17,872 nt of DNA from the NCBI GenBank assembly GCA_002428385.1, contig DIWB01000046.1, forward strand, positions 18,142 through 36,013. The letters are read 5' to 3'. The translations under genes and the position numbers were made by a program. Of the stretch, positions 13,032 to 17,872 are shown piece by piece. The notes below the pieces were generated by a model. It did no database searches. It had not been told where the DNA came from and worked only from the letters and a program-made list of their open reading frames with translations. The stretch is from Bacteroidales bacterium UBA6117. Its GTDB lineage: Bacteria > Bacteroidota > Bacteroidia > Bacteroidales > VadinHA17. How positions within the stretch are numbered: position 1 is the first letter of the stretch; the number at the start of each line of letters is the position of its first letter.

Positions 13032-15878
13032 CTATCTGCCGGTAAGACTTCTGACCAGATTAAGATCAATAAGCGTCGCCGGATTGAATGAATCACTGTT
13101 CATATACGCGAGCATGGAACGAAGCAGCTGCTTCGATGCCGGCCTGTCTTCCTTCAGATCCTTCATATCTATACTGCAAACAATCAGCTTCCCGTTTCCT
13201 GCCCTGGCTTCAAAAACGAGAGCAAGCCTCCTGTTTTCAAACCAGGTGTCGATAGGCTGGACAAGCGGTTTAAGCTCGCGCGGGAACCCGTCAATTATCA
13301 TTGCCTGTGAATGTGATACCGGATCCCACCACTGCCAGTTACTGTGATATTCAGTGGGAAACTGTGCAAAAACCGGATGTTCCGGATTGCAAAGTATCCC
13401 AAGTGTATGAGGTGCCTGATTGTTGGTCCACGCGGTGTTCCAGAAGATGCTCGAGAAACCGATCTCAACATCAGCGCCCTTGTCTTTGGCCACTTTCCCG
13501 TAGTTAAGAAGCAGAACCGATCCGCCCTTCCTCAACTCCTCCTCACACCTGGCATCGAGCCGGTCAGAAATAAGAACCTTGCCCGGATCGGGTTGCTCTT
13601 CCTGCGGATATACCCAGATATCCCACCTGTTTCTTATGCCGGAATCATTAACCGATACTTCCAGAGTAAACTTTTGCGGCCTCAGTATTCCTGACGGATC
13701 AAATATAAAAGTGCCGACGGGTATGCAATTCCCGATCGCTATCGTATCTATTGCGAATGCTTTCTGAGAAACTGTTTCTCCTTCAGAATTGATCAGCCTG
13801 CAAAGCACTCCTGAACGATATAGCGCTCCCTTTCCGAAATTTGCAATCTCTATGTCAGCCTTAATCTCGTCATCGGTTGTAAAGATCATCTTATCCATCC
13901 TGGCCAGTGGTACTATCTCACTGCAGAACATCCTGAACTCATCGGGAGTTATGTAGCCCTTGCTTCCGAAAAAAGGATTCAGTATTCCAACCAGTGCTGT
14001 TCCCTGACCGGGGAAATCATGCAGCTGAAGCATCTGGAAACCTGCATAGCCCGGGGTTCTCAGAGCTGCCTCAATATCAGCCTTGTAACATAAGGCCTGA
14101 AGCTTGCCCGAAGCCATCAGGAAAGCCTCAGCCTGGTCTCCCATCTTGTGTTCATTTAGCGTCTCCCGGAATATTTCAAAGTTGGTTGGCTTCAGAACAC
14201 CTTTATATTGTTCTATCTCCCTGAAATCGGGATACACGCACCATTGCCCGATCTCATGACCAACCGTCGGCACTTTATACTGCGATACATAATCCCTGAA
14301 GTCAAACCGTGTCTGCGGAGGTTGTGAATTGATTATGCTTTTCAATCCCTCACCCCAATGCTGGATCCGGGGATCGGACGGCAGATTGTAATCATTTTCG
14401 GGAATTATCGGCCAGCCTGCGGCCGATGTGTAAACACGGCGGTTGTCCTTTGCCTTCCAGTATGTTATAAGCTCGCCCAGGAACTTGTTCTGATTTCTTC
14501 CCGCCGGTTCATTGCCGTATGCAAGCATACAGAATGAAGGGTGATTGCCATATTCCCGTATAATCCTGTCACTCTCCTCATATATGAATTTGTCAACCGG
14601 TCCGCCATCACCCACCGTAGCTCCCTGATTTGCCCATGAACCGCACTCTACATGGAAATAGACACCAAGCTTGTCAGCAGCAGCAAAGGCTGCCTCCGGA
14701 GGACAAAATGAATGGAACCTGACATGGTTAAGCCCATATTCCCTGCAGGTACCAAGAATCCTTTCCCACGACTCCTGATCCGCAGGCGGGTAGCCGGTAA
14801 GAGGGAAAATACAGCATTCGGTTGTCCCCCTGAGAAAAACAGGCTGTCCGTTCACCTCAAACCTCGATCCGTTTGTCCTGAAATCCCTGATGCCAAAATC
14901 AACTGATCTTCTGTCGATAACCTTTCCCTTTTCAGCAAGATCAAGTGTCATCCTGTACATATTCGGACTGAACTCGCTCCATAGCTTCTGATTGTGAATC
15001 TTATACTTGATCCTGACCTGATGTTCCCCCTCTTTTGTAATGACATTTGTATTTATCTCAGGAAGCTGTTCTACTTCTGATGTATTGAATGTCCCCGCTT
15101 TAAGAAATAATTTCCCTTTAAAATCATAGTTTAAAGGATTCTTTATGTTTGCAACGACCTCGACTACTTTCTTATCGGGATCCGGGAAAATGCTGATATC
15201 ATTTATGTATATCCCGGAAGTAGCCATCAATTTCATTTCTCCTGTAATCCCGTTCCAGTTCGACTGGGTGTGATCACTGATGCTGTGCGAATTGACCCCG
15301 ATGGGAATAATTACACTGTTGTCAATCCTTACCGAAATGCGGTTTCGGCCCGGCGCCAGGAGACCGGTTATGTCGTATTCATGAGGGGTGGAAAGACTGT
15401 TGCACGATCCTGCCTTCTTTTCATTAACGAAGACGGTTGATTCCCAATGACATCTCTCCAGATACAGCACTATCCTCTTATTGTCCCACCCTTCCGGGAT
15501 TTCGACATCCTTCTGGTACCATGCTGCCCCCTTGTAATACTTTACGGGTTTCAGCCAGAACGGGATTTTTATGTTTCCCGGCTGCCTGTATTTCTCATAT
15601 TTGCTGTCGGTGAAATAAGACTTGTCGACGATATCCCCGGTCCATGGCGTAGTGATAGTCACCTCATCTCCCTTGCCATTTTCGGCCATCGATCCGGGAA
15701 GCAACACCGTTTCCGCCAGCGGCGCCCTGAACCATTCCTGGTCAATTCCCTGATCGAGTGAGTCTGTCCTAAATTTCCATTCCCCTGCAAGGGACAATTC
15801 CTCACGGACATTCATTTCCCGGCCTGTACATCCGGCAATTACAAGTATAATAAACAGTATCTTCTTCATTTTAAGCAT
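13032..15878 (-). CDS. Glycoside hydrolase family 2 lipoprotein
   Basis: A 948-residue exo-acting GH2 glycosidase (beta-galactosidase, beta-glucuronidase or beta-mannosidase type; substrate not determinable). Lipobox VIAGC with Cys17 predicts a lipidated, membrane-held enzyme. Met4 (15869) is an equally good start. Order: GH2 N-terminal jelly-roll domain (about 28-220, with AAWYQKDVEIPEGW and NWNGITGEM); Ig-like domain (about 222-333); TIM barrel from GQPVFLRGTTEC (about 344) to about 640. The acid/base is E457 in AYGNEPAG and the probable nucleophile is E542 in VGHEIGQW. A beta domain covers about 660-757. The C-terminus (about 765-930) looks like a glutamine-amidotransferase-like fold (LRKGGSVLLLNYGKV, FEARAGNGKLIVCSIDM), an extension I recall in some Bacteroidota GH2 proteins. 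It lies downstream of a sugar transporter, which suggests uptake of its product. Confidence 0.9.
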   Translation of the reverse strand: MLKMKKILFIILVIAGCTGREMNVREELSLAGEWKFRTDSLDQGIDQEWFRAPLAETVLLPGSMAENGKGDEVTITTPWTGDIVDKSYFTDSKYEKYRQPGNIKIPFWLKPVKYYKGAAWYQKDVEIPEGWDNKRIVLYLERCHWESTVFVNEKKAGSCNSLSTPHEYDITGLLAPGRNRISVRIDNSVIIPIGVNSHSISDHTQSNWNGITGEMKLMATSGIYINDISIFPDPDKKVVEVVANIKNPLNYDFKGKLFLKAGTFNTSEVEQLPEINTNVITKEGEHQVRIKYKIHNQKLWSEFSPNMYRMTLDLAEKGKVIDRRSVDFGIRDFRTNGSRFEVNGQPVFLRGTTECCIFPLTGYPPADQESWERILGTCREYGLNHVRFHSFCPPEAAFAAADKLGVYFHVECGSWANQGATVGDGGPVDKFIYEESDRIIREYGNHPSFCMLAYGNEPAGRNQNKFLGELITYWKAKDNRRVYTSAAGWPIIPENDYNLPSDPRIQHWGEGLKSIINSQPPQTRFDFRDYVSQYKVPTVGHEIGQWCVYPDFREIEQYKGVLKPTNFEIFRETLNEHKMGDQAEAFLMASGKLQALCYKADIEAALRTPGYAGFQMLQLHDFPGQGTALVGILNPFFGSKGYITPDEFRMFCSEIVPLARMDKMIFTTDDEIKADIEIANFGKGALYRSGVLCRLINSEGETVSQKAFAIDTIAIGNCIPVGTFIFDPSGILRPQKFTLEVSVNDSGIRNRWDIWVYPQEEQPDPGKVLISDRLDARCEEELRKGGSVLLLNYGKVAKDKGADVEIGFSSIFWNTAWTNNQAPHTLGILCNPEHPVFAQFPTEYHSNWQWWDPVSHSQAMIIDGFPRELKPLVQPIDTWFENRRLALVFEARAGNGKLIVCSIDMKDLKEDRPASKQLLRSMLAYMNSDSFNPATLIDLNLVRSLTGR

Positions 15879-16115
15879 TTAATCATTTTTGTCCTAACAC
15901 CTTTAGCAATTAACACCTTCATGCCGTTAAACATCGCTAATTGCATATAACTCATTAAGAAGTTCTCGCAGAGTTACGCAGATTGAAATCCGCAGAGTCT
16001 CGCAGAGTTTCACGTCTCTAAGTCCCTTAGTCCCTTAGTCTTCACCGCTTCTCCTCTTCTTCTCTTCTCCGCTTCTCCCTTTCTCCCTTTCTCCCCTTCT
16101 CTCTCGCCTCACACC
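15879..16115. repeat. Iterated-word spacer between the MFS and GH2 genes
   Basis: From 15960 it is almost wholly repetitive: ctcgcagag-ttacgcagattg-aaatccgcagag-tctcgcagag words (15964-16010), then aagtcccttagtcccttagtc, then a polypyrimidine run of cttctcc/ctttctccc units (16041-16108), ending in cgcctcacacctcacgcc, which overlaps the MFS stop. Read in the mRNA sense (minus) it is purine-rich. A GCAATTA/TAATTGC inverted repeat (15906-15912 and 15938-15944) lies about 30 bp upstream of the GH2 start and may be an operator. Confidence 0.65.
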
Positions 16116-17510
16116 TCACGCCTTCATCCCTTTCTCTATCTCCTCCAGCGACCTCCCCTTTGTCTCCGGCAGTTTCTTAAAGATGAACCAGAAACCCAGA
16201 ACACATATAAGCCCGTACAGCCAGAAAGTCCCTGAAGCCTTCAGTGTCTTATTCAGAAGAGGGAAGGTGTAAGTCAGGACGAAACAAGCCGACCAGAGTG
16301 CAAATGTTCCCACCGACATTGCAAATCCTCTGATCCGGTTGGGAAATATCTCGGAAAGAAGCACCCAGGTCACGGGAGCCAGTGTCATGGCATAGCATGC
16401 GATGGCTGAAACCACCATTATCAGGAGGGGCAATCCCTGAAGCTTAAGATAGTACATCAGGCCGATCGTTGCATAAATACATGCCAGTCCCCCTGCCCCA
16501 AACAGCATCAGCGATTTTCTGCCGAGTCTGTCGACCGTGAACATTCCGATAAAGGTGAATGCCAGGTTTACACTACCTGTAATCACAATATTAAAAAGAG
16601 TCTCCGATACGCTGTAACCAGCATCTGCAAATACCTCCTGCGCATAGTTGAATATCACGTTTATCCCGCACCACTGCTGAAATACCGCCAGCACGATCCC
16701 AAGCACAAGCAGTTTGATAATTCCCTTCTCCCTGAGCGCTTTCCTCACCGGCTGCCCGGTCCCGCCGACAAGGCTCCCTTCAATTGATACAAGCTCGGAA
16801 CCGGCAAACTGAGCGCCGCCGATCTTTTCAAGTATCCGCTGTGCTGTCTTCCTGCTCCTGCCTGTCTTAAGCAGCCACCTGGGACTCTCCGGGACAAACC
16901 ACATAAGTAAGAAGAACAGCGCGGCCGGGATGGAACATGCGTAGAACATCCACCTCCAGCCGGTCTGACCGTTCCACGATGTCAGTATGTCGTTAACTGT
17001 CGATTCAGCCGGTACCGGTCTGGCGATTCTCCAGTTTATTATCTGCGCCAGAAGAATACCTATTACAATTGTAAGCTGGTTGATCGAGACAAACGCACCC
17101 CTGACTTTTCCCGGAGTAACTTCAGCAATGTACATTGGAGAAAGAGTCGATGCCAGACCGATCCCTATTCCCCCTGCAATCCTGAAGATTACAAACAATA
17201 AGAATGAAGATGCTCCCCCTGTTCCGAACGAGGCCACTATAAATATAAGTGCTGCCAGAATAAGAAGCCGCTTCCTTCCGAACCTGTCACTCAGCCATCC
17301 CGACAACACAGCGCCGGCCAGACATCCAATCAGTGCACAGCTCATTGCCCATCCCTGCATTGCAGGATTGCCGCTTATCCCGAAGTAAGGTTCATAAAAT
17401 GGTTTTGCTCCTCCGATCACAACCCAGTCGTATCCGAAAAGCAATCCTCCCATTGCTGAAATCAGACAGATGGACAGAAGGTATTTCAGGTTGAATTTCT
17501 GTGCTTCCAT
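16116..17510 (-). CDS. MFS sugar porter (XylE/GalP-like sugar:H+ symporter)
   Basis: A 464-residue, 12-helix inner-membrane transporter of the sugar porter family, importing a monosaccharide. Signatures: GGLLFGYD (21-28), where D28 matches the proton-coupling Asp of XylE; GWLSDRFGRKR (71-81) between TM2 and TM3; R137 in GKVRGAF; NQLTIVIG (144-151); PESPRWLL (207-214); FQQWCGINVIFNYAQEVF (277-294), the substrate-binding TM7 region; VDRLGRKS (326-333); and the closing PETKGRSLEEIE. Length is normal (XylE about 490). Its start is 23 bp from the four-box palindrome at 17534-17578, so it is probably repressed from there. Its TGA stop lies within a GGCGTGAGG-type repeat. The GH2 gene follows after 237 bp, so cotranscription is possible. 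The sugar is not determinable from sequence. Confidence 0.92.
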   Translation of the reverse strand: MEAQKFNLKYLLSICLISAMGGLLFGYDWVVIGGAKPFYEPYFGISGNPAMQGWAMSCALIGCLAGAVLSGWLSDRFGRKRLLILAALIFIVASFGTGGASSFLLFVIFRIAGGIGIGLASTLSPMYIAEVTPGKVRGAFVSINQLTIVIGILLAQIINWRIARPVPAESTVNDILTSWNGQTGWRWMFYACSIPAALFFLLMWFVPESPRWLLKTGRSRKTAQRILEKIGGAQFAGSELVSIEGSLVGGTGQPVRKALREKGIIKLLVLGIVLAVFQQWCGINVIFNYAQEVFADAGYSVSETLFNIVITGSVNLAFTFIGMFTVDRLGRKSLMLFGAGGLACIYATIGLMYYLKLQGLPLLIMVVSAIACYAMTLAPVTWVLLSEIFPNRIRGFAMSVGTFALWSACFVLTYTFPLLNKTLKASGTFWLYGLICVLGFWFIFKKLPETKGRSLEEIEKGMKA

Positions 17511-17533
17511 AATGAAAAAATAGCAATTTATAC

Positions 17534-17578
17534 ATGTTATAACAATGTTATAACGACGTTATAACATTGTTATAACAT
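17534..17578. promoter_or_regulatory. 45-bp perfect palindrome with four GTTATAAC boxes (operator array)
   Basis: GTTATAAC, itself a palindrome, occurs at 17536-17543, 17547-17554, 17558-17565 and 17569-17576, each exactly 11 bp apart. The spacers aat, gac and att make the whole block a perfect inverted repeat around a single central base (17556). The one-turn spacing puts all four boxes on the same DNA face, as expected for cooperative binding of a dimeric repressor. It ends 23 bp before the MFS start and 58 bp after the URO-D-family stop. There is no T tract, so it is not a terminator. The regulator is not in the window. Confidence 0.8.
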
Positions 17579-17636
17579 ATCTGATACAATCAAATAATGA
17601 GCTTTTGCGGCCTTTATCCCTTGTCTCTGTCATCTT

Positions 17637-17872
17637 TTATCTGATCTCATCAAGGGCTTCAAGCATTGCAACCACATTTTCGAATGGAACATTTGCCTGA
17701 ATGTTGTGAACAGTATTGAAAACAAAACCGCCGTTTTCGTTGAGTATCCCCACCTGCCTTTTCACCTGCTCCTTTACCTGCTGAGGAGTCCCGAAGGCAA
17801 ACGCACCCTGGGTATCTACCCCTCCTCCCCAGAATACAATTCTGTCGCCAAACCTTTGTTTCAGCATCGCAG
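17637..17872 (-). CDS. Uroporphyrinogen decarboxylase (URO-D) family protein, C-terminal part
   Basis: Only the last 78 codons are inside the window, and the frame stays open to the edge. The segment LKQRFGDRIVFWGGGVDTQ, then FGTPQQVKEQVKRQV, then GGFVFNTVHNIQANVPFENVVAMLEALDEI matches the end of the URO-D superfamily (HemE, MtaA-type methyltransferases and many unassigned catabolic relatives). The VHNIQ-x-NVPFEN motif near the C-terminus is typical of the unassigned group rather than of true HemE. Its place upstream of a sugar transporter and a GH2 enzyme argues against a haem role. The stop is followed by the operator array, so the transporter downstream probably has its own promoter. Confidence 0.8.
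   Translation of the reverse strand, partial: AMLKQRFGDRIVFWGGGVDTQGAFAFGTPQQVKEQVKRQVGILNENGGFVFNTVHNIQANVPFENVVAMLEALDEIR

Noticed and set aside
13021..15761. Many plus-strand frames (up to 116 codons) opposite the GH2 gene
   Set aside because: They are antisense shadows of a well-supported 948-residue enzyme.
16987..17388. 133-codon plus-strand frame opposite the MFS gene
   Set aside because: Shadow of the transporter, with Pro/Ile-rich low-information sequence.

Overview
The window looks like a chromosome segment from a Bacteroidota organism, probably Bacteroidales or Marinilabiliales. The grounds are a gliding-motility/T9SS type-B C-terminal sorting domain, SprB-type and PKD/Ig-like surface proteins, promoter-like boxes of the TTTG-N20-TAnnTTTG class, weak or absent Shine-Dalgarno sites, AAA/DUF4143 ATPases, and many short word-like intergenic repeats. 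The taxonomic placement is inference.

Layout. Positions 1-72 hold the 3' end of a tRNA (likely Ser) and its terminator, followed by an inverted copy of the tRNA trailer. From about 160 to 1900 the only convincing gene is a REP-associated/IS200-like Y1 transposase. It lies between two inverted REP-like units, and these lie between two identical 87-bp direct repeats. At 1901-4870 (minus) a three-gene operon encodes a DPM/ArnC-like GT2, a membrane protein with two LAB_N repeats and an ArnT-like GT-C transferase. This is plausibly a polyprenyl-phosphate-sugar route for modifying lipid A or another envelope glycan.

At 5264-8692 (plus) are three secreted Ig/PKD/SprB-type proteins. The first two end in the same short C-terminal motif (PVTS-x-IYH-x), and the third carries a T9SS type-B sorting domain. 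Positions 8779-11893 hold two divergent AAA ATPases with C-terminal DUF4143, separated by a repeat-rich 450-bp control region. A repeat-rich gap and a small lipoprotein follow (12226-12621, minus).

At 13032-17872 (minus) is a carbohydrate-use region: a large GH2 lipoprotein, a sugar-porter MFS transporter and the end of a URO-D-family protein. Just upstream of the transporter is a perfect 45-bp palindrome containing four GTTATAAC boxes at exact 11-bp spacing, which is a strong operator candidate.

The intergenic DNA is unusual. Several families of degenerate iterated words (GGCGTGAG-like, AGCTGATAGCTGA-like, CTCAAATCAAAAATC-like, CTCGCAGAG-like) recur across the window, and some start exactly at stop codons in the sense orientation.
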